Shown: positions 1-10,012 of the stretch, piece by piece
Position numbering within the stretch: position 1 is the stretch's first letter
Layout of the letters: every line of letters starts with the position of its first letter
Assembly: GCF_013488225.1 (NCBI RefSeq)
Contig: NZ_CP041238.1
Span: 335,501-399,500 of the forward strand
DNA from: Sinorhizobium mexicanum
GTDB taxonomy: Bacteria > Pseudomonadota > Alphaproteobacteria > Rhizobiales > Rhizobiaceae
Length of the DNA stretch: 64,000 bases
Reading direction: 5' to 3'
Translations under genes and position numbers: made by a program
Notes under the pieces: generated by a model
The model's input: only the letters and a program-made list of their open reading frames with translations
What the model was told of the DNA's origin: nothing
The model's database searches: none

Positions 1-83
1 TTTTGTTGCTCGTTCCGGGAAAACGTCCCGACCGCGAGGTGTTGCAGCGGGCGGGGCGTCTTTCATGCGTGATTTGAAACGCT

Positions 84-134
84 TAGCGTGATGAAGAAAT
101 GTGTGCGACGGGTTTCCCGCCCACATCTTGCCGA
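84..134. repeat. Rhizobial intergenic palindromic repeat, degenerate copy
   Basis: This stretch (AGCGTGATGAAGAAA..., then a GTGTGCG / CGGGTTTCCCGCCC core) resembles the segments at about 50131-50186 (opposite orientation) and 63871-63935. All three share a GATGAGGAAA-type start followed by GTGTGCG-N-TTTCCGCCCGC. It lies just downstream of the minus-strand gene that ends at 138. Recognition is by eye between the three copies. Confidence 0.5.
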
Positions 135-137
135 TGA

Positions 138-527
138 TTAGACGTCTTCGTCCTCGTCGGAGACGCCGATGAGGTCGCTCATATCGTCGTCTTCGTCCTC
201 GTCGTCGGTCTCGAGGAAGGTGTCGTCGTCGTCGCCGTCGATCTCGACATCGTCGTCGCCGAGATCCGGCAGGTCGTCGCCGCCCGATGCCTCGTCGTCG
301 GCATCTTCGAGCGAAACGAGTTCGACCTCGGTGTTCTCTGCATCGACTTCCGTTACGTCTTCCTCTTCTTCCTTCTCGAGCACCTTGGCGACGGAGCTCT
401 CCTCGAAGAAGGACAGCGGATAGGACTTGCCCGTGTAGGGGGAGACGATCGGATCACGGTTCAGATCGTAGAATTTGCGCCCCGTTTCCGGGTCGATGCG
501 CTTTGTTCCAAGTTCCGGTTTTGCCAC
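138..527 (-). CDS. TIGR02300 family protein of unknown function
   Basis: The 129-residue product begins VAKPELGTKR and carries the conserved FYDLNRDPIVSPYTGK block (about residues 17-32), the signature of the alphaproteobacterial TIGR02300 family. The C-terminal 60% is extremely acidic, with long Asp/Glu runs, and is probably disordered. The start is the GTG at 527, not the upstream ATG at 596. The family usually begins at (M)AKPELGTKR, and an AAGAGG Shine-Dalgarno lies about 8 bases before this GTG. The gene is divergent from aroA. The family has no established function; the short N-terminal block could be a degenerate metal-binding or nucleic-acid-binding module, but nothing here proves it. 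Confidence 0.85.
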   Translation of the reverse strand: MAKPELGTKRIDPETGRKFYDLNRDPIVSPYTGKSYPLSFFEESSVAKVLEKEEEEDVTEVDAENTEVELVSLEDADDEASGGDDLPDLGDDDVEIDGDDDDTFLETDDEDEDDDMSDLIGVSDEDEDV

Positions 528-633
528 AGTCAAAGCCTCTTGAATGGCCGGACGAACCGGCTCTTGCCGGAAAGCCGGCGGGTGGAAAGTTATCAAGCTT
601 ATGATGATTAGCCGGTCCCCATAATCGTCTTGA

Positions 634-2180
<1,547 letters not shown>

Positions 2181-2181
<1 letters not shown>

Positions 2182-2819
2182 TGACACTCATCATCGCCAT
2201 CGACGGACCCGCTGCCGCCGGCAAGGGGACGCTCTCGCGGCGGATTGCCGAGGAATACGGCTTCCACCATCTCGACACCGGGCTCACCTATCGTGCCACC
2301 GCCAAGGCGCTTCTCGATGCCGGGCTGCCGCTCGACGACGAGGCGGTCGCAGAGAAGATGGCGCGCGAGGTCGAGCTTGCGGGGCTTGATCGCTCGGTGC
2401 TCTCGGCCCATCAGATCGGCGAGGCGGCGTCGAAGATCGCAGTCATGCCGGCCGTGCGTCGGGCGCTGGTGGAGGCACAGCGCGGCTTCTCGCGGAAGGA
2501 GCCGGGCACCGTGCTCGACGGGCGCGACATCGGCACCATTGTCTGCCCCGACGCCGCCGTGAAGCTCTATGTGACGGCCTCCCCGGAAGTCAGGGCGAAA
2601 AGGCGCTACGACGAGATCATCGCAGGCGGTGGCTCGGCCGATTACGCCGCCATCTTCGAGGATGTGAAAAAGCGCGACGAGCGCGACATGGGCCGGGCCG
2701 ACAGCCCGCTTCGCCCGGCGGCGGATGCGCACTTGCTTGACACTTCCGAAATGAGTATAGAGGCGGCATTCCAGGCGGCGAAGATGCTGATCGACGCGGC
2801 CTTGCAAAAGAAGATTTGA
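2181..2819 (+). CDS. cmk: Cytidylate kinase
   Basis: Cytidylate kinase phosphorylates CMP and dCMP using ATP. The 212-residue protein starts [20 protein letters not shown], a P-loop (GPAAAGKGT, about 7-15). It continues with [22 protein letters not shown] and [15 protein letters not shown], all characteristic of CMP kinases. The start ATG overlaps the aroA stop codon. The aroA-cmk-rpsA order is common in alphaproteobacteria. Length is normal for the family. Confidence 0.96.
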
Positions 2820-2981
2820 AGAAAGCCATCGTCGGCTCGTGCCGGATCGCCTTCTTTTAAAGCCTGAAATTCCGTCCACGCGCCGGATTGCTCCTTCAGA
2901 TGGGGCGGACTGGGTTCAGGCCCATTTAACGCTAACCCCCGGCGCATGTGTGTCTCTTCGCGAGATGCATCAGGAGATTTT

Positions 2982-4688
2982 ATGTCTGCAACCAACCCCA
3001 CCCGTGATGATTTCGCGGCGCTTCTCGAAGAGTCCTTCGCCAAGACGGACCTCGCCGAAGGCTATGTCGCCAAGGGCGTCATCACCGCGATCGAAAAGGA
3101 CGTCGCGATCGTCGACGTCGGTCTGAAGGTCGAAGGCCGCGTGCCGCTGAAGGAATTCGGCGCCAAGGCCAAGGACGGCTCTCTCAAGGTCGGCGACGAA
3201 GTCGAAGTCTATGTCGAGCGCATCGAAAATGCGCTCGGCGAAGCCGTTCTGTCGCGCGAAAAGGCTCGCCGCGAGGAAAGCTGGCAGCGCCTGGAAGTGA
3301 AGTTCGAAGCCGGCGAACGCGTCGAAGGCATCATCTTCAACCAGGTCAAGGGCGGCTTCACCGTCGATCTCGACGGCGCCGTAGCCTTCCTGCCGCGTTC
3401 GCAGGTCGACATCCGTCCGATCCGCGACGTCACCCCGCTGATGCACAACCCGCAGCCCTTCGAAATCCTCAAGATGGACAAGCGCCGCGGCAACATCGTC
3501 GTTTCGCGCCGTACGGTTCTCGAAGAGTCCCGCGCCGAGCAGCGTTCTGAAATCGTTCAGAACCTCGAGGAAGGCCAGGTTGTCGAGGGTGTCGTCAAGA
3601 ACATCACCGATTACGGTGCGTTCGTCGACCTCGGCGGCATCGACGGCCTGCTGCACGTGACCGACATGGCATGGCGTCGCGTCAACCATCCGTCGGAAAT
3701 CCTGAACATCGGCCAGCAGGTCAAGGTTCAGATCATCCGCATCAATCAGGAAACCCACCGCATCTCGCTCGGTATGAAGCAGCTCGAGTCCGATCCGTGG
3801 GATGGCATTGGCGCCAAGTACCCGGTCGGCAAGAAGATCTCCGGTACCGTCACGAACATCACCGACTACGGTGCGTTCGTCGAGCTGGAGCCGGGCATCG
3901 AAGGCCTGATCCACATCTCCGAAATGTCCTGGACCAAGAAGAACGTTCACCCCGGCAAGATCCTGTCCACCAGCCAGGAAGTCGACGTGGTCGTTCTCGA
4001 AGTCGATCCGACCAAGCGTCGTATCTCGCTCGGTCTCAAGCAGACGCTCGAGAACCCGTGGCAGGCATTCGCGCATAGCCACCCGGCCGGCACCGAAGTC
4101 GAAGGCGAAGTCAAGAACAAGACCGAATTCGGCCTGTTCATCGGCCTCGACGGCGATGTCGACGGCATGGTCCACCTCTCCGACCTCGACTGGAACCGTC
4201 CGGGCGAGCAGGTCATCGAAGAATACAACAAGGGCGATGTCGTCCGTGCTGTCGTTCTCGATGTGGACGTCGAGAAGGAGCGCATCTCGCTCGGCATCAA
4301 GCAGCTCGGCAAGGATTCTGTCGGTGAAGCTGCCGCTTCCGGCGAACTGCGCAAGAACGCCGTTGTTTCGGCCGAAGTCATCGCGATCAACGATGGTGGC
4401 ATCGAAGTGAAGCTCGTGAACCACGAAGACATCACCTCGTTCATCCGTCGTGCGGACCTGTCGCGTGACCGTGACGAACAGCGTCCGGAGCGCTTCTCGG
4501 TTGGTCAGGTTGTTGACGCCCGCGTCACCAACTTCTCCAAGAAGGACCGCAAGATCCAGCTGTCGATCAAGGCTCTGGAAATCGCGGAAGAGAAGGAAGC
4601 CGTCGCTCAGTTCGGTTCGTCCGACTCCGGCGCTTCGCTCGGCGACATTCTTGGCGCCGCTCTGAAGAACCGCCAGACCAACGAGTAA
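2982..4688 (+). CDS. rpsA: 30S ribosomal protein S1
   Basis: S1 binds mRNA on the 30S subunit and helps initiate translation. The 568-residue protein contains six S1 RNA-binding repeats. Repeats 3-5 carry clear GxVxNxTDYGAFVxL-type cores, such as NITDYGAFVDLGGIDGLLH and NITDYGAFVELEPGIEGLIH. The start ATG at 2982 (MSATNPTRDD) follows an AGGAG at about 2971; the frame is open to 2946 but that extension lacks family similarity. It is followed by a strong terminator. Highly expressed-type codon use (GGC, CTC, AAG, GTC) is evident. Confidence 0.97.
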   Translation: MSATNPTRDDFAALLEESFAKTDLAEGYVAKGVITAIEKDVAIVDVGLKVEGRVPLKEFGAKAKDGSLKVGDEVEVYVERIENALGEAVLSREKARREESWQRLEVKFEAGERVEGIIFNQVKGGFTVDLDGAVAFLPRSQVDIRPIRDVTPLMHNPQPFEILKMDKRRGNIVVSRRTVLEESRAEQRSEIVQNLEEGQVVEGVVKNITDYGAFVDLGGIDGLLHVTDMAWRRVNHPSEILNIGQQVKVQIIRINQETHRISLGMKQLESDPWDGIGAKYPVGKKISGTVTNITDYGAFVELEPGIEGLIHISEMSWTKKNVHPGKILSTSQEVDVVVLEVDPTKRRISLGLKQTLENPWQAFAHSHPAGTEVEGEVKNKTEFGLFIGLDGDVDGMVHLSDLDWNRPGEQVIEEYNKGDVVRAVVLDVDVEKERISLGIKQLGKDSVGEAAASGELRKNAVVSAEVIAINDGGIEVKLVNHEDITSFIRRADLSRDRDEQRPERFSVGQVVDARVTNFSKKDRKIQLSIKALEIAEEKEAVAQFGSSDSGASLGDILGAALKNRQTNE

Positions 4689-4711
4689 TCGTTGCGGAAT
4701 TTGAAATGACG

Positions 4712-4744
4712 AGCCCGCGGAGAGTGATCTCCGCGGGCTTTTTC
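4712..4744 (+). terminator. Rho-independent terminator of rpsA
   Basis: A perfect 12-bp stem, AGCCCGCGGAGA paired with TCTCCGCGGGCT around a GTGA loop, is followed by TTTTTC. It begins 24 bases after the rpsA stop and faces the convergent gene ending at 4770. Confidence 0.93.
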
Positions 4745-4769
4745 GTTGAGCGGCAAAAGAAAACGGCGT

Positions 4770-6413
4770 TTAGCCGAGACCGCCGAGCTTTCTGTAAAGA
4801 TCATAGGCATCGATGGCGCCCGGCTCATCGCTCGTCTCTTCGGCTCCACCACCGGAAGATTCCTTAGCGGGCGTTTCGCGATCGCCTTCGTCGCTCTCTG
4901 CGTCTGCTCCAGCATCGCTCTCCCCGTCGCCAGTCCACTGCTGCTGGTCGGGCTTGCCTGTAACGTCTTCGGCGTCCGTCTTGGCCGGAGGGTAGGGAAC
5001 GAGGGCGAATGGTATCGCCTCGCGGGGAAGCCCGTTTTCGACGAGGCGGGTGATCATCTGCTGCATCGTCGGATCGCCGCCGGCGTTCGACGCCTTTGCC
5101 TGATTGGCTGAGCGCAGCGCCGCCGTCCTCTCCGGTTCGTCGGCGGATCTGAGATCGCTTAGCGGAGCGGCCCCGGTCGCCTCGTTTCTGGAGCGTATCA
5201 ACGGCGAGTGTTCCGCCGCATCGCTCTCCTGCGGTGCCGCTGGCATCGGATCGCCAGTCTCACCGTCCTTCGGTTCAGCCAGCTTTCTGCCTTCGTCCAA
5301 AACTTCCGGAAAGGCGAGGCCTTCACGGACAAGTGCTTTCACGGCGTCGGCAGAAAAACGCGCCGCCTGACCGCCTGGCTCTGCGCGCGGACCAGCAGGT
5401 CGCGTGGCGTGCCCTTCGCTATCGGGCGCGGGGCGGCCATAGGTACCATCCGCATCGAGCCCATCGTCATCGGCCGCTTCGGGACCTTCGAGCAAGGCCT
5501 CCGCATCGCTTCCGGTCTGTTCTGCGTCTTCGGGAACGAGGAGGGTCGATTCGGACGGCGAGGCGTCGAGGCGCTCCGCTTCGCCGGGGAAGCTGCCGGT
5601 GCCGGCGGGATCTTCGCCGGTGGCGCCCACTTCATCTTCCGGCTGCATTTGTGGGAGCGCCGCATCGGTCTCAGCTATTTCACCCGGCATGCCGCCGCCT
5701 ACAACCGACGCCGCTGTCTCCATGTTCGGACGGGCCGAAACCGGTATCCGCTGCGTGCGCGCGTCCGAGGTCCTTGCGGCATCCGGCCTCCTGGAGTCAT
5801 TTGGCGCCTCGTCCGGCGCTTCCTCGAACATCGTCTCGGTCGGATGGCCCTCTTCGTCTGCGCCGAAGGTTTTCTTCAGAACCGATTGCAGCAGCGCGAC
5901 CTCGCTTGACGCCGAAGCCTTTATCGCGGCGAACTGGGGCGGTGCGGCTGTCTGCACCGGCAGATTGCGGATCGCTTCCTTGGGCTGAGATTGAGGAAAT
6001 CCTGCATTGGCCCCCACTACCCCAGTTGGTGAGGTTCTTTCGCCGAGGCCGGACGGCATGGCGGTCAGCACGGCGATGCGGTGCGCGAGGCTGCGTCCGC
6101 CGAGTTGCCGCTCCAGCAGTAGACGCTCCGGCATCGGCATGGATTGCAGGAAACCGATCAGGCGCTTGACGAAATCACGGCCGCTTTCCTGCGGCAAGGG
6201 CGGAAACTTGAGGATGCGCGCAAGATCCTCCATCAACCGCACGAGCGCGTCCCTGGAAAGAACCTCCTTGCCGGAGAGATGGCGACCAAGCGCGTCGAGT
6301 ATTTTCTGGATGGCCTCGGCGCGCTGACCTGATGGAAGCGCTGCATGGCGGATCTGTGACGTGGCCTCGTCGCCTGGGCCGAGCGCGCTCCTGGTCATGA
6401 GAATGGGCAGCAT
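4770..6413 (-). CDS. Hypothetical protein, Ala/Glu/Asp/Pro-rich, rhizobial
   Basis: I do not recognise this protein. With the ATG at 6413 it is 547 residues long. The N-terminal 110 residues look folded and helical (RAEAIQKILDALGRHLSGK, ERLLLERQLGGRSLAHRIAV). The middle is low-complexity and acidic, rich in Pro/Ala/Glu, and probably disordered. The C-terminus (MQQMITRLVENGLPREAIPF, then AYDLYRKLGGLG) is again helical. No signal peptide or membrane segment is evident. The frame is open to a GTG at 6461, but that codon lacks a ribosome-binding site; the ATG at 6398 is another candidate. It is convergent with rpsA. The domain layout could suit a scaffold or secreted-apparatus protein, which is only inference. 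Confidence 0.7.
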   Translation of the reverse strand: MLPILMTRSALGPGDEATSQIRHAALPSGQRAEAIQKILDALGRHLSGKEVLSRDALVRLMEDLARILKFPPLPQESGRDFVKRLIGFLQSMPMPERLLLERQLGGRSLAHRIAVLTAMPSGLGERTSPTGVVGANAGFPQSQPKEAIRNLPVQTAAPPQFAAIKASASSEVALLQSVLKKTFGADEEGHPTETMFEEAPDEAPNDSRRPDAARTSDARTQRIPVSARPNMETAASVVGGGMPGEIAETDAALPQMQPEDEVGATGEDPAGTGSFPGEAERLDASPSESTLLVPEDAEQTGSDAEALLEGPEAADDDGLDADGTYGRPAPDSEGHATRPAGPRAEPGGQAARFSADAVKALVREGLAFPEVLDEGRKLAEPKDGETGDPMPAAPQESDAAEHSPLIRSRNEATGAAPLSDLRSADEPERTAALRSANQAKASNAGGDPTMQQMITRLVENGLPREAIPFALVPYPPAKTDAEDVTGKPDQQQWTGDGESDAGADAESDEGDRETPAKESSGGGAEETSDEPGAIDAYDLYRKLGGLG

Positions 6414-6570
6414 TCCGGTTTCCACTTCGCTTGCAGCAACGTTCTGCCGTTCTCGCAGCACCGCACGTAAAAGCGTCGAACGGCCTTAGATCGCCATGAT
6501 TGCTGTCGGAGAGCGCTTCATGCGCGCAACGGCCGTGGGCCGAGCCAGCCACGGCCTGGCCGCGGATTTT

Positions 6571-6655
6571 ACAGGCCCGCGCGTCGTATCAGACGCGCAA
6601 AGGGTCTCTGCGTGTTTTGTCCTCAAATCGTCGAAGATTGAAGCAAACATGCAGC
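6571..6655. repeat. RIME-type intergenic mosaic repeat, copy 1
   Basis: The first palindrome is GCGCGTC-GTATCA-GACGCGC (6579-6598), followed by CAAAGGGTCT. The degenerate second half is CGTGTTTTGTCCTCAAATCG...CAAACATGCAG. The arrangement matches the other RIME-like copies in the window. It lies about 120 bp before copy 2, in the gap between two divergent genes. Confidence 0.8.
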
Positions 6656-6772
6656 AGGGCATGATTGTTAAGGGTAGGCCAAAGAAGTTTATGAAATCTT
6701 AACCATGTCGCCTGCTGCGCCGGAACCTTGCCGGCCACTTGCATGATGGCCTTTCCCGATCCATCCTGCCCC

Positions 6773-6873
6773 CTACAGTGTCGCGCGCCTTGTCAGATGC
6801 GCGACGCTGTAGCACTTCGAATGGCTGCATGTTTTATCCTTAGATCGCGACGATTGAAGGAAGCATGCAGTGG
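6773..6873. repeat. RIME-type intergenic mosaic repeat, copy 2
   Basis: The copy runs from CTACAGTGTCGCGCG through GACGCTGTAGCACTTCGAAT to GGCTGCATGTTTTATCCTTA and ends GGAAGCATGCAGTGG. Both halves of the repeat are present. It ends 18 bases before the start codon of the DUF6665 gene, so the promoter or 5' leader of that gene lies within or upstream of the repeat. Confidence 0.85.
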
Positions 6874-6890
6874 CCTTCACGGAGCTGCCG

Positions 6891-7220
6891 ATGACATTCC
6901 GCCTTCCGCAATCGCTGGGCCGCTCGGATACAAGCAGCGGCGTGAATGTGCTCGAATATGAGCTGATGGCGGAGCGTGCCGACGCGCTTGGCCGCCACGG
7001 CTTGAAGGTGGAGAGGGCGATTGCGGCGCTGGACCAATTCGACAGCAGCAAGGAGCAGCCGGCAGCCCGTGAGCGGCTTCTCGACGAGGCGGCCGATGCT
7101 GTCTGGGCATTCCTCATTCAGCGCGAGATATGCGGCCTGCGCGACAGCCGCGACGCGGTGCGCCGTTACGGCATCCCGAAGGAGGTCATGGCCCGCCTCG
7201 GAATCGTCAGAAAGCGATAG
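6891..7220 (+). CDS. DUF6665 family protein
   Basis: The product is a small 109-residue protein (MTFRLPQSLG...). It has a helical core (NVLEYELMAERADALGRHG, RLLDEAADAVWAFLIQREI) and a basic C-terminus (YGIPKEVMARLGIVRKR), a form common in Rhizobiales. I assign DUF6665 from memory. The ATG at 6891 follows GGAG at 6881-6884; the frame is open to 6870, which falls inside the RIME repeat and is therefore disfavoured. Function is unknown. A decayed copy of its 3' half sits at about 8390-8545. Confidence 0.75.
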   Translation: MTFRLPQSLGRSDTSSGVNVLEYELMAERADALGRHGLKVERAIAALDQFDSSKEQPAARERLLDEAADAVWAFLIQREICGLRDSRDAVRRYGIPKEVMARLGIVRKR

Positions 7221-7227
7221 TCAGCAA

Positions 7228-8301
7228 TCAAAAGCCGCCCGAGGGCAAGGATCCTTGTGATCCAGCCAGCTTGCGCCTGATAAAGTCGTAGATGCCGTCT
7301 TCGTCAACGTGAAGAACGAACAGATCGCGTGCCTCGGCAGCCTGCTGGTCGGTCTGTTTTTCGCCGTCCTCATGGAGCGCAGCCATGAGGCTTGCCTCTT
7401 CCTTTGTGATTCCGGCATTGTCGCGCGCACTGGCCTGGCTTTCCGATGTGGCCTGCTTGTCGTCGCCGTGATCGTTCTGCGCCTGCGTTTCCGCGACCTC
7501 GGCACCGGCGGCGAGCACAGTCAGCATCTCGGCGGCGTCGACGCCTTCTCCGTCGGGCGGTATTTTCCCGGTGTCAATATCAGCGGCCACTTCGTTCCGT
7601 TTCCTGACGGCCTCATGCAGATCCTTGACGTCGTCGAGCTTGTCATTCGCCTCGAGCGCACGGATCGTCTTCTCGCGCTCGGCACGGGTCTCCGTATCCT
7701 CGACGCGCGTCGGATCGCTCTCAGTCCGTTCGACTTTCAGTTCCTCGAGCGATTTCGGCTTGGCGGCATCCTCCAGCCGTTGCAGCACTTTGGCCGTTTC
7801 GATGGCGTTCAGCCCGCCATCTTGCGCCTTGGTTTGCAGCGCCGCCTCGAGCTTGTCGTCTTCCGTGCCGTAGGGGTTCTTGATCGCGGCCAGGACTTCC
7901 GAGAGCGAAAGGTCGAGTGCGTCGAGGCCGAGCGTCTTCTCGATCACACGGATCTGCTCGGGCTCAAGACTGGAGAGCGCCTCTTCGAGCTGGCGCCCGT
8001 AGGCGTAGGCCGATTGGCCATCGGCGCGCTCCAGGCCGACGAGTTCACCCACCTTGCCGATCAGTTCGAGCTTCAGCTCGGTAACGTCGACCACGGCGTG
8101 ATTGAAGAAGTGGTTGTTGATCTTGTCGTTGGCGGCTTTCTGTGCCTCGTCCGACTTGATCCGCGCCTTGAGGATCTTGTCCTCCTTGGTCGCTTTCGCC
8201 TTTTCCTCTTCCTCCGCGCGACGCTTTTCGATGTCCTCGATGATCGAGCCCACGAGGGTGGTCGAGACGGTCGCGCTTGCCTGCTGGGTCGGAAGCAGCA
8301 T
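7228..8301 (-). CDS. Hypothetical protein, coiled-coil rich
   Basis: I do not recognise this 357-residue, highly charged, mostly helical protein. Residues about 25-60 (IEKRRAEEEEKAKATKEDK...) predict a coiled coil. The centre holds repeated helical segments (LEPEQIRVIEKTLGLDALDL, KPKSLEELKVERTESDPTR), and the C-terminus ends IYDFIRRKLAGSQG. There is no signal peptide or membrane segment. GGCGGA lies upstream of the ATG. It is convergent with the DUF6665 gene, with a 7-bp gap. Codon use is like its neighbours, so it appears to be a resident gene. Confidence 0.72.
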   Translation of the reverse strand: MLLPTQQASATVSTTLVGSIIEDIEKRRAEEEEKAKATKEDKILKARIKSDEAQKAANDKINNHFFNHAVVDVTELKLELIGKVGELVGLERADGQSAYAYGRQLEEALSSLEPEQIRVIEKTLGLDALDLSLSEVLAAIKNPYGTEDDKLEAALQTKAQDGGLNAIETAKVLQRLEDAAKPKSLEELKVERTESDPTRVEDTETRAEREKTIRALEANDKLDDVKDLHEAVRKRNEVAADIDTGKIPPDGEGVDAAEMLTVLAAGAEVAETQAQNDHGDDKQATSESQASARDNAGITKEEASLMAALHEDGEKQTDQQAAEARDLFVLHVDEDGIYDFIRRKLAGSQGSLPSGGF

Positions 8302-8389
8302 CGTTTCAGTCCGCCATCTGATTGTACCGGTCTGGAACGATAGGTGGCCGAGGTTAACTGCGCCTTAATGATGCCGGTCGAGGCCCGGG

Positions 8390-8545
8390 CCGGCCTCGAT
8401 AGGCTTCTCGCTTAGGCGGCGCCTGTCTGGGCTTCCCCGATTCAGCGCGAGATATGCGGCCTGCACGACGGCCGCGACGCGGTGCGCAGCTAACGCGTTC
8501 CGAGGGAGCCTACGGCCCGCATCGGGATCGTCCGAAAGCGATAGG
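8390..8545 (+). pseudogene. Decayed duplicate of the 3' half of the DUF6665 gene
   Basis: About 150 bp here match the 3' end of the DUF6665 gene (roughly 7074-7220). Shared strings include GGCTTCTCG, TGTCTGGGC, TTCAGCGCGAGATATGCGGC, GGCCGCGACGCGGTGCGC and the end GGAATCGT/GGGATCGTC-GAAAGCGATAG. The reading frame is broken: a TAA follows the GCGCAGC segment, and indels are visible. No 5' half or start is present. It is a non-coding remnant of a duplication. Confidence 0.75.
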
Positions 8546-8648
8546 TCCGCGCTTCCGCGACGCCCGACGCGGCAGTCTGCCCAGTCGTCGCTTCAAGAAT
8601 CAAGGAGGCCCGGCGGAAGCCCCCGCCGCGCCTCGTTCGAGCGGGCCT

Positions 8649-9086
8649 CTACCAACCCCATCCGGGTCGGTAATACCGATGTCCGTAGTAGCCGGGGCGA
8701 TAATAGCCGTACGGAGCGCCGTAATACCGGTATGGATAGTAACCGGGGTAGTAGCCGGGGCCGTAATAGCGGGTCCCGTAATAATACCGGTTCCCATAGT
8801 AGTAGCGACCTGGATAGTAGCCGACGCCAGGCCCGAAATAGAAGGCGATGCCTGCCCGGCGATAGCCGGGAGAGTAACCCGGCCAGCCACCGTAATAGCC
8901 GCCGCGCCAGCGCGGATAATAACCCCGACCATAATATCCGCGGTGTGTCACGTTCAGGACATCTGCGGGGGCCTTGATCTCTATATCGAGCGCCGGACGC
9001 GGCATGGCCTGGACAGGCGCGACAGGGGTAATCATGGAGGCAGCCGCCAGTGCGCAGCTCATAACGAAATTCCGAAATCCCGTCAT
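8649..9086 (-). CDS. Secreted glycine/tyrosine-rich protein
   Basis: The 145-residue product has a Sec signal (MTGFRNFVMSCALAAASMITPVAPVQA, cleaved about residue 27), a short linker, and about 90 residues of tyrosine/glycine/arginine repeats (RGYYGRGYYP, PGRYYYGNRYYYG, YRPGYYGHRYY). Such proteins are common in the rhizobial periplasm or envelope but have no agreed function. The ATG at 9086 has an upstream GAGG; an open frame continues to 9185 but encodes no plausible extension. The repeats make the DNA itself repetitive (GGTAATACCGG/GGGTAGTAGCC-like units), so replication slippage is possible. Confidence 0.8.
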   Translation of the reverse strand: MTGFRNFVMSCALAAASMITPVAPVQAMPRPALDIEIKAPADVLNVTHRGYYGRGYYPRWRGGYYGGWPGYSPGYRRAGIAFYFGPGVGYYPGRYYYGNRYYYGTRYYGPGYYPGYYPYRYYGAPYGYYRPGYYGHRYYRPGWGW

Positions 9087-9387
9087 TTTTTCCTCACTTT
9101 CCGAAAGACGTGCTTTCCGGTTTTGTCCCTGCTCCATAAACATTTGTGTTGGTTGGTTTATTCCATGACGCCGGGTCGCGCGCACGCGTGCTCATCCGCC
9201 GGACTTCCGCGCCGATCAGCCGTCGAAGAAAGCATGCGCCTCTCCCGCGCGCATGTCACTGAAATTCTTGCCCTATCCTTGCGAGTTTGGAACACTCCGG
9301 CCGCACCGGGGGAAGGCGCGGCGCGACGAAGCGGCGCCACTCGCCGCAGCTTTTTCGTGGTCCGACACGAAAACTTCAAAATGCCTG

Positions 9388-9416
9388 TTGACACTTCGGC
9401 CTCGGCCTTTTACATG
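9388..9416 (+). promoter_or_regulatory. Probable sigma-70 promoter of tRNA-Leu
   Basis: TTGACA (9388-9393) is followed after 16-17 bases by TTACAT/TACATG (9410-9416), 10 bases before the mature tRNA 5' end. The rest of the 340-bp gap from 9087 holds no gene that I can support. Confidence 0.65.
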
Positions 9417-9426
9417 CCGGTCCGTC

Positions 9427-9511
9427 GCCCAGATGGCGGAATTGGTAGACGCGCAGGTTTCAGGTACCTGTGCCGCGAGGCGTGGAGGTTCGAGTCCTCT
9501 TCTGGGCACCA
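9427..9511 (+). tRNA. tRNA-Leu (anticodon CAG)
   Basis: The acceptor stem GCCCAGA pairs with TCTGGGC, followed by A and an encoded CCA. The D-stem GCG/CGC, the anticodon stem CAGGT/ACCTG with loop TTCAGGT (anticodon CAG), the long variable arm typical of class II leucine tRNAs, and the T-arm GGAGG-TTCGAGT-CCTCT are all present. It reads CUG codons. Confidence 0.96.
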
Positions 9512-9790
9512 TTTCCCTTTAAGTTATTGAGGCCCTTGGTTTCTAGGTAAACCGGACCACCGATCGTACCCGGGTGGTATACACGAGGCTTCGCATGACT
9601 TCGCCCACCAACCGGTTGGGTGTATCTTCCTACCAAAAGAGAATTCCCACCGGCCTCACGAGCAAAGCGTATGACAAGCTGCTTGTGCTGGAGTTCGCTT
9701 CCGAAAGCGGCGACCGCACCATAAGCGTGCCGGTGACCGTTGGCCGACCGGGACGGATGGACCGAAAGGTGTCGGATCGCGGCCTTGCGG
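9512..9790. other. Gene-poor stretch after tRNA-Leu
   Basis: No ORF with a credible start and coding character was found. A plus-strand frame (9574-9852) and a minus-strand frame (9460-9978, running into the tRNA) are open but resemble no family. Its position directly 3' of a tRNA gene fits an old integration site, but no attachment repeat of the tRNA 3' end was found downstream. Confidence 0.4.
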
Positions 9791-10012
9791 TCAGTTTGGC
9801 GCGCGGTTTCCTGCAGCGCCTTGCGGCGGTTTCTGCCTTGCCATGCGCTTGAGGAGATAGGAATTGATTGGCTGGCGCTTGCCACCAATGTGGTTTTGGT
9901 TGGCGCCAAGGCCCACGTAGTAGTCTCCGTCGCATTCTCCTGCAGATGCAGAAGAAATAGGGGTGGTTGCGACAGCAAAAATTAACATGACGAACAGAAT
10001 TCTTTCTTTCAT
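9791..10012 (-). CDS. Small secreted protein, unknown function
   Basis: The 73-residue product starts MKERILFVMLIFAVATTPISSASA, a convincing Sec signal, followed by a mature part beginning GECDGDYYVGLGANQNHIGG with a single Cys. A strong AAGGAGG Shine-Dalgarno stands 9 bases upstream of the ATG at 10012. I do not recognise the mature part. The C-terminus (RMARQKPPQGAAGNRAPN) looks non-conserved and may be a read-through of a truncated gene. Base composition is slightly lower in GC than the neighbouring genes. Confidence 0.6.
   Translation of the reverse strand: MKERILFVMLIFAVATTPISSASAGECDGDYYVGLGANQNHIGGKRQPINSYLLKRMARQKPPQGAAGNRAPN

Noticed and set aside
2970..4424. 484-codon open frame antisense to rpsA
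   Set aside because: Mirror of the repeated S1 domains; composition (Asp/Phe/Leu repeats) is that of a shadow frame.
8649..8940. Tandem DNA repeat in the Gly/Tyr-rich gene as a separate repeat element
   Set aside because: The repetitiveness follows from the encoded protein repeats and lies within the frame.
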